This document shows positions 8,667 to 17,755 of a stretch of DNA of 64,000 nt, in pieces. A program made the position numbers and the translations under genes. Numbering within the stretch: position 1 is the stretch's first letter; every line of letters starts with the position of its first letter. Source of the DNA: Nocardioides nematodiphilus (lineage in GTDB: Bacteria > Actinomycetota > Actinomycetes > Propionibacteriales > Nocardioidaceae); contig NZ_JAIWOY010000002.1 of NCBI RefSeq assembly GCF_020216525.1, forward strand, positions 434,001-498,000. The letters run 5' to 3'. The notes beneath the pieces were generated by a model that did not search any database, was not told the DNA's origin, and saw only the letters and a list, made by a program, of their open reading frames with translations.

Positions 8667-8903
8667 TCAGCCGCCGAGGATCTGGGCGGCCGAGATGGCT
8701 CCGTGACGCGCCTCGATGGCGTCGGCCAGCCGGGCGACGTCGGAGTCCCCGACCTGGACGCCGACCTCGTCGAGGCCGCGACGCAGCTCCTCGACGACCG
8801 TGCCCTCGGTGGCGCCGTCCTGCCAGGACGTGACCCGGTCGACCACGGCCTGGATCGCCTCGAGCTGCTCGTCGCTGTATCCGTTGCTCTGTGCTTGCGT
8901 CAT
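8667..8903 (-). CDS. Conserved small hypothetical protein
   Basis: 78 residues, acidic, mostly helical, no membrane segment and no cysteine. I do not recognise a domain. The start at 8903 (ATG) gives a clean frame, and the spacing to the YtxH-like gene (22 bp) suggests co-transcription. Codon use looks native, with strong G/C at third positions, which supports it being a gene rather than noise. Confidence 0.55.
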   Translation of the reverse strand: MTQAQSNGYSDEQLEAIQAVVDRVTSWQDGATEGTVVEELRRGLDEVGVQVGDSDVARLADAIEARHGAISAAQILGG

Positions 8904-8982
8904 GCCTGGGCGTTACCCGAAGCAGGGCCCGACTATCCCGAACGAAACACGTTCTCGAGGTGAGGGCCACCACGATCGGTCC

Positions 8983-9462
8983 CTAGGTCTGGGGCGACGT
9001 GTCGGTGGCGCCCTCCTGCTGCTTGTCGTAGGTGAAGAACGCGATCTTGCCGTCGTCCTCGAGGACCGCGTACTCGATCTCGCGCGTCCAACGGATGCCC
9101 TGCTCGCGCGCGGAGACCAGGATGTCGGCGACGTCGATGCGCTCGTCGCGCAGCACATCCTCGATCGGATGCCCGTCGCGCCACACGATCACCGGGCGAC
9201 CCGCCGTGACTGGGCGTACCCGCGGGAAGCGCCACTGCACCCAGCCGATCGCCACCGTCATCAGCGCGAAGGTCGACACGGCCAGCAGGCCCGCGGTGAC
9301 CGAGTAGTCCTGCTGGGTGACGGCCTGCTGGATGAGGTCTCCCATCGTCACGTAGACCAGCAGCTGGAAGGTCGAGAGCTCCCCCAGCGTCGAGCGTCCG
9401 ATCGCGCGGGTGACCAGCCACAGGAAGCAGAACACCACCAGCGCACGCAGCACGATCTCCAT
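8983..9462 (-). CDS. DUF421 (YetF-type) membrane protein
   Basis: 159 residues. Three hydrophobic segments (about 5-22, 30-45, 52-75) are followed by the DUF421 cytoplasmic domain with the conserved RPVIVWRDG segment (89-97), LRDERI and a C-terminal beta-rich part (IEYAVLEDDGKIAFF). Family function is unknown; Bacillus members are linked to spore or stress membranes. Length is at the short end of the family. It is probably in one unit with the small genes downstream on the minus strand. Confidence 0.8.
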   Translation of the reverse strand: MEIVLRALVVFCFLWLVTRAIGRSTLGELSTFQLLVYVTMGDLIQQAVTQQDYSVTAGLLAVSTFALMTVAIGWVQWRFPRVRPVTAGRPVIVWRDGHPIEDVLRDERIDVADILVSAREQGIRWTREIEYAVLEDDGKIAFFTYDKQQEGATDTSPQT

Positions 9463-9493
9463 CAGCGCACTCCTCTTGTCGTCACGGCCCGGC

Positions 9494-10015
9494 TCACGGC
9501 AGCAGCCTCGTACGGAAGTCGACGCTCGCCACCGGGGTGCCGTCGGGGCCCAGCACCCGGGCGGTGCCGGACCTCCCCTGCTGGCTGGCGGGCTGGACGT
9601 AGATGTCGAGCCCGATGACCAGGGTGTCGCCGTCGGGCGGGTCGAAGGTCATCCGATCCCACGTCCCACCGGCGGTCTCCTTCGACGGCTCCGGCGTGAT
9701 GCCCTGGGACTCGAAGATGTCGAAGTACGCCGACGTGGTCTCGATCGTGACGGGACCGTCGAAGCCGCCGTCGCGGGTGATGGTCAGCTCCCAGGGCACG
9801 TCCTGCCCGGCCCGCGCGATCGAGGCGTAGCGCAGCTCCAGCCGGTAGCCGCCACCCGTCGCGGAGACCGTGTGCTGGCGCATCCCCAGGAAGCCGAACA
9901 GCGCGAGCAGGACGAAGACGAGCATCAGGCCGAGGAATCCCCGCCTGCCCCACGCCGCCCGGGGTTGCTTCTTGTCGGTCGAGACCCCGTCGAGGGTCGA
10001 GCTCGGCACTCTCAT
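9494..10015 (-). CDS. Membrane-anchored hypothetical protein
   Basis: 173 residues from the ATG at 10015; a GTG at 9985 is an alternative start. An upstream start at 10159 would run into the divergent sulfurtransferase and is rejected. A basic N-terminus is followed by one transmembrane segment (about 28-45, GFLGLMLVFVLLALFGFLG). The outer beta-rich domain of about 120 residues has repeated Gly/Thr/Val strands and no cysteine. I do not recognise the fold. It is encoded 31 bp upstream of the DUF421 gene, so the two probably act at the same membrane. Confidence 0.65.
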   Translation of the reverse strand: MRVPSSTLDGVSTDKKQPRAAWGRRGFLGLMLVFVLLALFGFLGMRQHTVSATGGGYRLELRYASIARAGQDVPWELTITRDGGFDGPVTIETTSAYFDIFESQGITPEPSKETAGGTWDRMTFDPPDGDTLVIGLDIYVQPASQQGRSGTARVLGPDGTPVASVDFRTRLLP

Positions 10016-10070
10016 ACCCCGGGTGGTACCCATTCGTCGCCGCTGGGGATCGGCAATTACGCTCAAGCAC

Positions 10071-10916
10071 GTGAGCGTGCTGATCACGACGACCGAGCTG
10101 GCCGCCGCCCTGGAGTCGCCGAACCCGCCGGTGGTCCTCGACGTCCGCTGGCGGCTCACGGCCGCGGGCGGACCGCCGTACGACGGCCGCGCCGACTACC
10201 TCGCAGGCCACGTGCCCGGCGCCGTCTTCGTCGACCTCGACCACGACCTCGCCTCGCACCCCACGGATCCCGCCCAGGGCCGGCACCCCCTGCCCACGCC
10301 GGAGGCGTTCCAGGACGCCGTACGGACGTGGGGCGTCTCGGCCGGTGACACGGTGGTCGTCTACGACGGCGAGGGCAACCTGGCCGCCGCGCGCGCCTGG
10401 TGGCTGCTGCGCTGGGCGGGCGCGCAGGACGTACGCATCCTCGACGGCGCGCTGCCCGCGTGGATCGCCGCCGGCCGGCCGCTGGAGACCGACGACGTGA
10501 CGCCCGCACCCGGCACCTTCACCGTCACGCCCGGCAGCATGCCGACGCTCGACGCCGACGGCGCCGGCGCCTGGGCCGCCGACGGCGTCCTGCTCGACGC
10601 GCGCGCACCCGAGCGCTACCGCGGCGAGACCGAGCCGATCGACCCGAAGGCCGGGCACATCCCCGGTGCCGTCAACGCGCCGACCGGCGGCAACCTCGCC
10701 GAGGACGGCCGCTTCAAGAGCGCCGACGACCTCCGCGCCCGCTTCGCCGCCCTCGGCGTCTCCCCCGAGGCCCCGGTCGCCGCCTACTGCGGCTCCGGCG
10801 TCACCGCGGCCCACGAGGTCGCCGCGCTGGCGATCGCCGGCATCGACGCCGCCCTCTACCCCGGCTCCTGGTCGCAGTGGAGCAACCAGGACCGTCCGGT
10901 CGCCACCGGCGCCTGA
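10071..10916 (+). CDS. sseA: Thiosulfate/3-mercaptopyruvate sulfurtransferase
   Basis: 281 residues, two rhodanese domains. The N-terminal one is inactive, with Asp99 in VVVYDGEGN replacing the loop cysteine. The C-terminal one carries the active-site loop CGSGVTA with Cys240; CG(S/T)GVT is the 3-mercaptopyruvate-sulfurtransferase signature. It moves sulfane sulfur from 3-mercaptopyruvate or thiosulfate to cyanide, thiols or proteins in the cytosol. I chose the GTG at 10071 because the reading frame further upstream overlaps the divergent gene and encodes no recognisable sequence. It leads the plus-strand copper/oxidase set, 21 bp before the YcnI-like gene. Confidence 0.92.
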   Translation: MSVLITTTELAAALESPNPPVVLDVRWRLTAAGGPPYDGRADYLAGHVPGAVFVDLDHDLASHPTDPAQGRHPLPTPEAFQDAVRTWGVSAGDTVVVYDGEGNLAAARAWWLLRWAGAQDVRILDGALPAWIAAGRPLETDDVTPAPGTFTVTPGSMPTLDADGAGAWAADGVLLDARAPERYRGETEPIDPKAGHIPGAVNAPTGGNLAEDGRFKSADDLRARFAALGVSPEAPVAAYCGSGVTAAHEVAALAIAGIDAALYPGSWSQWSNQDRPVATGA

Positions 10917-10937
10917 GCCCAGCCCGTACGAAAGAAC

Positions 10938-11582
10938 GTGATGAAGCACCTCCTCGCCGCACCCGCCCTCGCCCTCGCCGCACTCATCGCCCTCGCAGGG
11001 GGCGCGAGCGCGCACGTGACGGTCAACCCGAGCACGGCGACCGGAGGCTCGTGGTCGAAGCTCACCTTCCGGGTGCCGACCGAGTCCGAGACGGCCTCGA
11101 CGACGAAGGTGCAGGTGTACTTCCCCGCCGACGCGGGCTTCCAGTCGGTCACGGTCAAGCCGCACCCGGGCTGGAGCTACTCGATCAGCCGGACGAACGA
11201 CACCGTCGAGCAGATCACCTGGACCCCGATCACCAAGGCGTACGAGATCCGGCCGGGCGAGTTCGACGAGTTCGACGTCTCCGTCGGCCCCCTGCCCGAC
11301 TCCGGGACGCTGACCTTCAAGGCCCTGCAGACCTACAGCGACGGCTCGGTGGTGCGCTGGATCGACGTCCCGGCGGCCGGCCAGACGGAGCCCGAGCACC
11401 CCGCTCCCGTCCTCACGATCACGGCGGCCGACCGGGCCACCGACGAGGCCGGCCCGAGCAAGCCCGTGCCGACGGCGGCACAGCCCGCACCCGACCACAC
11501 GCCGCTGATCCTGGCCTCGATCGCTCTGGCCGTCTCGGTGGGGGCCTTCGCCGTCGCCGCGCTGCGCCGCAAGCAGGGCTGA
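10938..11582 (+). CDS. YcnI-like (DUF1775) copper-related exported protein
   Basis: 214 residues. Signal peptide about 1-26, cleaved before His-Val-Thr in ASAHVTVNP. The new N-terminal histidine is the copper ligand in characterised YcnI-type proteins. The DUF1775 beta-sandwich (about 26-155) includes the conserved HPGWSYS and WTPI segments. A low-complexity Pro/Ala linker and a C-terminal membrane helix (about 190-208) ending in RRKQG anchor it outside. Its stop overlaps the CtaG-like start by 1 bp (TGATG). The neighbours point to delivery of copper to cytochrome oxidase or copper stress. Confidence 0.85.
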   Translation: MMKHLLAAPALALAALIALAGGASAHVTVNPSTATGGSWSKLTFRVPTESETASTTKVQVYFPADAGFQSVTVKPHPGWSYSISRTNDTVEQITWTPITKAYEIRPGEFDEFDVSVGPLPDSGTLTFKALQTYSDGSVVRWIDVPAAGQTEPEHPAPVLTITAADRATDEAGPSKPVPTAAQPAPDHTPLILASIALAVSVGAFAVAALRRKQG

Positions 11583-12574
11583 TGAGCGGCATGCCCTGGA
11601 TGGGCGCGGAGCTCGACCCGCTGACCTGGTCCACCTTCTTCACCACCTGGCGTCTGGAGGCCGGCTGGCTGGAGGCCTCGATCCTGCTCCTGAGCCTCTA
11701 CCTGCTCGGCCACCGGCGGGCGGTGAGGCGCGGCGACTCGACCGTACGACCGTGGCGGGTCGTCTCCTGGATCACCGGCGTCGTGCTGATGTACGTCTCG
11801 GTCGCCTCCGCGATCGGTGCCTACGCGATGTCGGTCTTCTGGATGCACATGGTGCTCCACCTGATGATGATCATGGTCGTGCCGGCGCTGCTGGTGCTCG
11901 GCCACCCGCTGACCGTCCTGCTCGAGGCCTTCGAGGGTCCCGCGCGCGAGCGCGTGCAGCGGGCGCTGCACTCGTGGCCGGTGACCGTGCTCAGCCACCC
12001 CGCCGTCGGCCTGCTCGTCTACTCGGTGACCATCATCGGCACCCACCTGACCGGCTTCATGGACTTCATGGCCGAGCACGAGTGGGCGATGACCGCCGAG
12101 CTCGTCCTGTACGTGGCAGCGGGCTACCTGTTCCTGCTGCCGCTGCTCGGCGAGGAGCCGACCCGGCCGAGCCCGTCGTATCTCTCGCGTCTCGGGGTGT
12201 TCGTGGTCGGCATGGTGCCCGACACGATCGTCGGCATCGTGCTGCTGCAGACCAACCATCAGCCCTTCCCGCGGATGGTCGCGATGCACCCCGACTGGGC
12301 ACCCGACGGTCTGCGCGACGTCAACACCGCCGGCGCGCTGATGTGGGCGGCCGGCGACGGCCTCATGATGATCCTCGCGATGGGCCTGATGATCACCGTG
12401 ATCACGACGCCTGCGAAGCGGGCACGGATGACCGGCTCCTGGCTCGAGGGCGTGCGCCGCTCGACGCTGATGGAGCACGCCGGCGAGGGCTCCGAGGGCA
12501 TCACGGACGCGGACAGCGACGAGGCCCTCGATGCGTACAACCGGATGCTCGCGCGCCTGCGCGAGCACGAGTGA
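11582..12574 (+). CDS. Cytochrome c oxidase assembly protein, caa3-type CtaG
   Basis: 330 residues from the ATG at 11582, overlapping the YcnI stop. About seven or eight membrane segments, with the family's WMHMVLHLMMIMVVPALLVLG helix containing conserved His and Met near 85-105. Further Met/His pairs at HLTGFMDFM and a charged cytoplasmic tail ending in RLREHE are also visible. CtaG-family proteins help insert copper into haem-copper oxidase. The stop codon abuts the stop of the convergent CopC-CopD gene with no base in between. Confidence 0.88.
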   Translation: MSGMPWMGAELDPLTWSTFFTTWRLEAGWLEASILLLSLYLLGHRRAVRRGDSTVRPWRVVSWITGVVLMYVSVASAIGAYAMSVFWMHMVLHLMMIMVVPALLVLGHPLTVLLEAFEGPARERVQRALHSWPVTVLSHPAVGLLVYSVTIIGTHLTGFMDFMAEHEWAMTAELVLYVAAGYLFLLPLLGEEPTRPSPSYLSRLGVFVVGMVPDTIVGIVLLQTNHQPFPRMVAMHPDWAPDGLRDVNTAGALMWAAGDGLMMILAMGLMITVITTPAKRARMTGSWLEGVRRSTLMEHAGEGSEGITDADSDEALDAYNRMLARLREHE

Positions 12575-14167
12575 TCAGCGGATCGTGAGCGTGGCGTAGC
12601 CGCTCGCCTCGTCGATCTCGGTCGTGCGGACCGTGATGGCCAGGCGCCAGTCGCCCGCGACCGGTACCGACACCGGCGCTCGCCAGTGGCCGGGGTCGGC
12701 GAGCGTCAGCGGTACGGGAAGCGCCTCGATCTGCTTGTCCGGCAGCCCGATGCTCGCGGTGAGCTCCTCCGGCTCCGCCGGCTGGCCCGAGGCGTCGAGG
12801 ACGTAGACGTGCAGGTCGACGGCGCGGCTGCCGGTCGGCACCGCCGTGACGTCGACGGTCTGGCCGAGCACGGTGAGGCTGGCCGAGATCGTCGGGCGGT
12901 AGGCCGTCTTCGCCGGCTCGGTCGCGACCAGGCTCGCGGTGACGCCGAGGATCGCCAGGACGAGCGCGGCCTCGGCCGCGACGACGGCCCGCAGCGGGGT
13001 GTCGCCGGCAGCCAGGCGACGGCGCGAGAGCTGCGCCAGGGCCAACACGACCAGCACGATGGCGATCTTCACCAGCAGCTCGCGGCCGTACGTCGTCCCG
13101 GTCAGCGCGCCGAGGCTGCCGACCTGGCGGATCGCCTGGTAGAGCCCGGTGCAGACGAGCGCGAGGACCAGGGCCAGCGCCAGACCGGAGAAGCGGGAGA
13201 CGGCCAGGCGCGAGGCGTCGGAGTCACGCTGCGGGAGTACCGCCACGGCCAGCACGACGAGACCGCCGAGCCAGGTGCTGGCGGCGACGACGTGGACGGT
13301 GTCGTTGAGTGAGGCGACGACGCGGGCATCGCCCGCGGCGGCGTGCCCGGCGAGGGCGAAGCTCACGCCGACGGCAGCCGCGAGGGCGCCGGCGACGCGC
13401 AGCGAGCGGACGCGGCGCCACACCAGCACCAGGCCGACCAGCGCCAGCACGATCCGGGCGATCGTCGCGCGGCCGTACGTGGTGCCGACGACCTCGCGGA
13501 TCAGCTCGCCACGGAACGTCGCGCCGAGTCCGAGCGCGGCGTCGTACGGGCCCTTGAGCAGCAGGCTCGCCACCGACCCGACGGCGAGCAGCACCCCGCC
13601 CGCGACCATCAGCCGGCGGGCGCGGGTGGAGGACCAACCCGCGCGCCAGCACCAGCCGATCACGATCAGGATGCCGATCAGGAGCGCGGAGCCGAGGTAC
13701 CCGGTCCAGCGGGCGACGCCGAGCGCGATCCCGAGCGGGCGCGAGCTGTGCACGGACGGCGCGACCGGCGCCCGGCTGGCGTGGCCCACGGAGAAGGCGA
13801 ACGCGCCGGACACGGGGTGCGAATCGGCGCTGATCACCCGCCACGCGACCAGGAAGGTGCCCTGACCCGCATCATCGCCGTCGCCGATCGAGACGCCGAT
13901 CCGGTCGCCGTGGCCGCCCGGGTGGTCGACGTCGCCGCGGTCGATCCGCGCGCCGTCGGGTCCGTAGACGCGCAGGGAGCCGGGCACGAGCGAGACCGAC
14001 TCGCTGAAGGTGAGCGACACCGCACCCGGCAGGGTCGAGACGACCGTGTCCGCGCCGGGGTCGCTCGACTCGAGGACCGCGTGCGCCGACGCCGGCGCGG
14101 CAACGGGACCGGCGAGCAGGAGGAGCGCCCCGAACGCAGCAACGAGGACGAGGGCGAGGCGCTTCAT
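12575..14167 (-). CDS. CopC-CopD fusion copper transport protein
   Basis: 530 residues. Signal peptide about 1-28. The mature protein begins with His29 (HAVLESSDPGAD), the CopC copper-site start, and the CopC beta-sandwich ends near 126 with SHPVSGAFAFSVG. It is followed by eight membrane helices of a CopD domain (about 150-410) and a C-terminal YtkA-like beta domain (about 420-530). CopC binds copper outside and CopD moves it across the membrane. The gene converges on the CtaG-like gene, stop against stop, and is followed upstream by the RNB exonuclease gene in the same direction (10 bp gap). Confidence 0.9.
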   Translation of the reverse strand: MKRLALVLVAAFGALLLLAGPVAAPASAHAVLESSDPGADTVVSTLPGAVSLTFSESVSLVPGSLRVYGPDGARIDRGDVDHPGGHGDRIGVSIGDGDDAGQGTFLVAWRVISADSHPVSGAFAFSVGHASRAPVAPSVHSSRPLGIALGVARWTGYLGSALLIGILIVIGWCWRAGWSSTRARRLMVAGGVLLAVGSVASLLLKGPYDAALGLGATFRGELIREVVGTTYGRATIARIVLALVGLVLVWRRVRSLRVAGALAAAVGVSFALAGHAAAGDARVVASLNDTVHVVAASTWLGGLVVLAVAVLPQRDSDASRLAVSRFSGLALALVLALVCTGLYQAIRQVGSLGALTGTTYGRELLVKIAIVLVVLALAQLSRRRLAAGDTPLRAVVAAEAALVLAILGVTASLVATEPAKTAYRPTISASLTVLGQTVDVTAVPTGSRAVDLHVYVLDASGQPAEPEELTASIGLPDKQIEALPVPLTLADPGHWRAPVSVPVAGDWRLAITVRTTEIDEASGYATLTIR

Positions 14168-14177
14168 TGGCCGGATT

Positions 14178-15644
14178 TTACGTGCGCCCGGGCGCCAGCG
14201 TGAAAGCCACTGTGCGGGTCGCGATGTCGGCGGTCTCCAGGGTCACGGTGACGTCGGTGCCCAGCGGCAGCGGGCCGTCGCTGGAGACGCCCGCCTCGAC
14301 GGCCGGGTCCTGGATCGTGACGCTGCCGCGCTTGCCGGTCTTCTCGTCCACCTCGACGATCACGCCCTGGAAGCTCTCCCCCACCCGCGGCGCGAGCACG
14401 CCGGCCTCGACGAGGTCGACGACACCGCGCTCGTACGCCGAGGAGCGGCGCGCGCTGGCGCGCATCTCGTCGGGCAGCGTGGCGAGCGCGTCGTGCACCC
14501 ACCCGGGGACCGGCTCGTCGGCGCAGAGCGCGACGCAGATCTCGCCGGCGTAGCGGTCGACGAGGCGACGCAGCGGGGCGGTGACGTGCGCGTACTCCGA
14601 GGCGAGTGCGGCGTGCTCGGTCAGCTCCGGCAGCTCGCCGTCGAAGGTCGCGTAGCCGCTGCCGCGCAGCAGCCGGGTGCACGCCACCATCATCGCGGCG
14701 TGCTGCGGCTTGGCGACGTCGAGCGTGCGGATGAACTCCGGGTAGAGCATCTCGGCCGGCCACTCGATGCCCAGTGCCCGGGCGGTCCGGTGCAGGTGCT
14801 GGACGTCGCGCGGGTCAGCCGGCGGGAGCGTACGCAGGACGCCGACGCGGGCGTAGACCATCAGCGCCGCGGCGCCGAAGCCGGTGAGGAGGGAGATCTG
14901 GGCGTTCCACTCCTCGACCGGGAGCTGCTTGCGGTAGGCCAGGCGCCACTGGTCGCCGGTCACCTCGATCTCCTGGTCGGGCAGGGTCAGGTTGACCCCG
15001 CCGCGCTCGACCTCGAGCGCCTGCCGCTTGAGCCCGATCTCCTTGAGCAGCTGGATGGTCTCGGAGGCCGTCCCGGCATCGAGGTCGGCCTGCACGCCCG
15101 CGTAGTCGAGCTTGGCCGTCGACCTCACCCGGGCGCGCTCGACGTGCGTCGAGGTCCCCTCGCCGTGGGCGTCGAGCTCGATCGTCCACAGCAGCGCCGG
15201 GCGGACCTGGTCGGGCAGCAGGCTGGCGGCGCCCTCGGAGAGGACCTTGGGGTGCAGCGGGATCTTGGAGTCGGCGCCGTACAGCGACTCGCCGCGCTTG
15301 TGCGCCTCGACGTCGATCGGGTCGCCCGCGGTGATGAAGGCCGCGAGGTCCGCGATCGCGTAGTGGACCGTGTAGCCGCCGGTCTTGTCGTTGCGGACCA
15401 GGTGCATCGCCTGGTCGAGGTCCATCGAGCTCGGCGGGTCGATGGTGATGAAGGGCAGGTCCGTACGGTCCAGGTCCGGCAGCCGCGGCGAGGCGGCTGC
15501 GGCCGCGGCGGCCGCCTCCACCTCCGGCGGGAACTCGGGTGTCACCTGGAGCTCGGTCTGGAGCTGCTGGATGCCGGCGCGCAACGACTGCGCGGCGACG
15601 TCATCGTCGGCTTGGGCGACCCGGATCACTTGATTGCTCGGCAC
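14178..15644 (-). CDS. RNB-domain 3'-5' exoribonuclease (RNase II family)
   Basis: 488 residues. The RNB active-site segment ITIDPPSSMDLDQA supplies Asp69, Asp75 and the essential Asp77. The fourth Asp of E. coli RNase II (Asp210) is Gln78 here. Later family features include RAYADY-like LRRLVDRYAGE (about 380) and an S1-like C-terminal beta segment after 420. It degrades single-stranded RNA processively in the cytosol. It lacks the N-terminal cold-shock domains of classical RNase II/R, as in many actinobacterial homologues. Start at 15644 leaves only 20 bp to the divergent yaaA gene, so the two promoters must overlap coding sequence. Confidence 0.88.
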   Translation of the reverse strand: MPSNQVIRVAQADDDVAAQSLRAGIQQLQTELQVTPEFPPEVEAAAAAAAASPRLPDLDRTDLPFITIDPPSSMDLDQAMHLVRNDKTGGYTVHYAIADLAAFITAGDPIDVEAHKRGESLYGADSKIPLHPKVLSEGAASLLPDQVRPALLWTIELDAHGEGTSTHVERARVRSTAKLDYAGVQADLDAGTASETIQLLKEIGLKRQALEVERGGVNLTLPDQEIEVTGDQWRLAYRKQLPVEEWNAQISLLTGFGAAALMVYARVGVLRTLPPADPRDVQHLHRTARALGIEWPAEMLYPEFIRTLDVAKPQHAAMMVACTRLLRGSGYATFDGELPELTEHAALASEYAHVTAPLRRLVDRYAGEICVALCADEPVPGWVHDALATLPDEMRASARRSSAYERGVVDLVEAGVLAPRVGESFQGVIVEVDEKTGKRGSVTIQDPAVEAGVSSDGPLPLGTDVTVTLETADIATRTVAFTLAPGRT

Positions 15645-15664
15645 GCTTGGAAAGATAGCGGCTC

Positions 15665-16456
15665 GTGTTGATCCTGCTCCCGCCCTCCGAGGGAAAAACC
15701 GCGCCGAGGCGCGGTGCCGCGCTCGATCTCGAGGGCCTCTCGCTGCCGTCGCTGACCGCAGCTCGCGCCGCGGTCATCGACTCGCTGGTCGCGCTGTGCC
15801 AGGGCGACGAGGCGAAGGCGATGGAGGTCCTCGGCGTGCCGAAGACCCAGCCCGAGCTGGTCGCGCTCAACGCCGGGCTGGCGTCCGCGCCGACGGCGCG
15901 CGCGGACGCGATCTACACGGGCGTGCTCTACGACGCTCTCGATGCGCCCTCGATGTCGCCGCCGGCCAAGCGCCGCGCGGCCTCCCGCGTGATGGTCACG
16001 TCGTCGGTCTTCGGCCTGGTCGGGATGGGCGACCGCATCCCGGCGTACCGGCTGTCGGGCGACACGACCCTCCCCGGTCTGGGCGGCGTCCAGGCGCATT
16101 GGCGCAGCCACCTCGGCCCGGCCGCGGTCGAGGCGCTGGATCAGACGGGCGGGGGCGACGGCCTTCTCATTGATCTCCGCTCCGGCACGTACGCAGCCTT
16201 CTGGCGTCCCGACCAGGTCGCCGCCCGGACGGCCACGGTCCGCGTGCTGCACGAGGTCAAGGGCGTGCGCAAGGTGGTCAGCCACTTCAACAAGGCCACC
16301 AAGGGCCGCATCGTCCGCGCGCTGATGGAGTCCGGTGCCGCCCCGAAGACCCCCGCCAGGCTCGCCGACGCCCTGCGCGACCTCGGCTGGGCCGTCGAGG
16401 TCGGCGACCCGACCAAGAAGGGCACCCAGCTCGACGTCGTCGTCACGGACCTCTGA
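15665..16456 (+). CDS. yaaA: Peroxide stress protein YaaA (DUF328)
   Basis: 263 residues, GTG start. The family N-terminus is clear: LILLPPSEGKT at 2-12. Further conserved segments are YTGVLYDAL, the SSVFGLV turn, AYRL and VVSHFNKATKGR near the C-terminus. In E. coli YaaA limits free intracellular iron and oxidative DNA damage; the fold binds DNA. The gene stands alone between a divergent RNase gene and a convergent RNase H gene, with a repeat array beginning 5 bp past its stop. Confidence 0.9.
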   Translation: MLILLPPSEGKTAPRRGAALDLEGLSLPSLTAARAAVIDSLVALCQGDEAKAMEVLGVPKTQPELVALNAGLASAPTARADAIYTGVLYDALDAPSMSPPAKRRAASRVMVTSSVFGLVGMGDRIPAYRLSGDTTLPGLGGVQAHWRSHLGPAAVEALDQTGGGDGLLIDLRSGTYAAFWRPDQVAARTATVRVLHEVKGVRKVVSHFNKATKGRIVRALMESGAAPKTPARLADALRDLGWAVEVGDPTKKGTQLDVVVTDL

Positions 16457-16460
16457 GGTC

Positions 16461-16565
16461 GAGAAGTCACTTTCTGCGGCGCGAGAGGTCACCTCTCGAG
16501 CCTCGAGAAGTGACTTGTGGCGGCTCGAGAAGTGACCTCTCAAGCCGCAATAAGTGACTTCTCGG
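16461..16565. repeat. 22-bp palindrome-bearing tandem repeat array (locus A)
   Basis: Four 22-bp units start exactly at 16461, 16483, 16505 and 16527; a partial fifth starts at 16549. The idealised core GAGAAGTGACTTCTC reads the same on both strands apart from its central base, and a spacer of about 7 bp rich in GCCGC separates the cores. Units differ by a few substitutions that often preserve the symmetry (for example GAGAGGTCACCTCTC). The array fills the convergent gap between yaaA and the RNase H gene. The same unit recurs at 54259-54324. Confidence 0.85.
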
Positions 16566-16568
16566 CGT

Positions 16569-17750
16569 TCACCAGGTCGAGACGGTGAGGATCGGGTCGC
16601 GCGACGGCGGGAGGGCGTTGAAGAGTCGCAGCGATCCGCGGGTCGATCCGTCGTTGCCGTCGTCGTAGAACGTGATCACGCTGATCGAGGCGGGCGCAAG
16701 CTCCATCCGGTAGACCGCGTCCAGCTCGGACTCGAGGGCGCGGGCGACCAGGGCCTTGATCGGCGTGACGTGGCTGACGACCAGCACCGTCTGGCCGTGG
16801 AAGCGGTCCAGTACGCGGTCGAGCCCGGCCAGGACGCGCTTCTCGGCGGCGCGCAGCGACTCGCCACCGCGAGGCGCCTCGTCCAACGAGCCGAGCCAGC
16901 GCTCCAGCTCCCCGGGGAACCGCTCCCCCACCTCGGCGAAGGTCAGCCCGTCCCACTCGCCGAACTCCATCTCGGCGAACCCGTGCTCCTCGGCGACCTC
17001 CTTGCCGAGCACGCCGGCGGCGATCTCGGCGGACTCGCGGGTGCGGCGGACGGGCGAGGACACGATGCCGGCGATCCGGTCCTTGATCGGCAGCAGCCAC
17101 TCCGCAGCGGCGCGGATCTGGGCGCGCCCGTCGTCGGACAGCGGCGGGTTGGCCGAGGCCAGGCCGCCGGAGAACCGCTTCTCGGCCGTGTGCGGGGTGA
17201 CGCCGTGCCGCAGCAGGATCAGCGTCGTCGCGGCACCCGGGGCGCCCCAGCCGCGGGCCGGGACCTCGCCCTTCACCGACTCGACGGACGCGATCAGGCT
17301 CGACTCGTCCTCGGAGCGCGACGTGATGGTCGCGCCGTGCCGGATGCCGTCGAGCGCCTCGTTGGCGAGCCGGTCGGCGTGCTTGTTCTGCTCGCGCGGC
17401 ACCCAGACGTACGTGGTGCCCTCTGGCGCGAGGAGCCGGGCCTCGGCGAAGAGAGGCTTCATGCCCGGGTGCTTGACCTGCCAGCGTCCGCTCATCTGCT
17501 CGACAACGAGCTTGGAGTCCATCCGGACCTCGATCGCCGCGCCGGGCGCGACCTCAGCAGCGAGGCGCAGGCCGGCGATGAGACCGGAGTACTCGGCGAC
17601 GTTGTTGGTCGCGATGCCGATCGGGGTGCCGTCCTCGGCGAGCACGTCGCCGCTGGCGGCGTCGCGCACGAGGGCGCCGTACGACGCCGGTCCCGGGTTG
17701 CCCCGTGACCCGCCATCGGCCTCGACGATGACCCGCTCGAGTCCGGACAC
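16569..17750 (-). CDS. Bifunctional RNase HI / histidine phosphatase (CobC-like)
   Basis: 393 residues from the GTG at 17750, 5 bp after the zinc-ribbon gene; an upstream ATG at 17798 would overlap that gene and adds no recognisable sequence. The N-terminal RNase HI domain (about 5-140) has the full DEDD set: Asp12, Glu53, Asp78, Asp126. The C-terminal histidine-phosphatase domain opens with RHG at 181-183. The same fusion is known in mycobacteria and corynebacteria, where it combines RNase H activity with an acid or alpha-ribazole phosphatase. It is transcribed after nif3 and the CT398-type gene, the usual actinobacterial order. Confidence 0.92.
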   Translation of the reverse strand: MSGLERVIVEADGGSRGNPGPASYGALVRDAASGDVLAEDGTPIGIATNNVAEYSGLIAGLRLAAEVAPGAAIEVRMDSKLVVEQMSGRWQVKHPGMKPLFAEARLLAPEGTTYVWVPREQNKHADRLANEALDGIRHGATITSRSEDESSLIASVESVKGEVPARGWGAPGAATTLILLRHGVTPHTAEKRFSGGLASANPPLSDDGRAQIRAAAEWLLPIKDRIAGIVSSPVRRTRESAEIAAGVLGKEVAEEHGFAEMEFGEWDGLTFAEVGERFPGELERWLGSLDEAPRGGESLRAAEKRVLAGLDRVLDRFHGQTVLVVSHVTPIKALVARALESELDAVYRMELAPASISVITFYDDGNDGSTRGSLRLFNALPPSRDPILTVSTW

Positions 17751-17755
17751 GGGAC

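Noticed and set aside
9462..11498. 678-codon minus-strand open frame opposite sseA and the YcnI-like gene
   Set aside because: Gly/Arg/Val/Ala-rich antisense shadow of real plus-strand genes, typical in high-GC DNA. Only the part 9494-10015 in another frame is a plausible gene.
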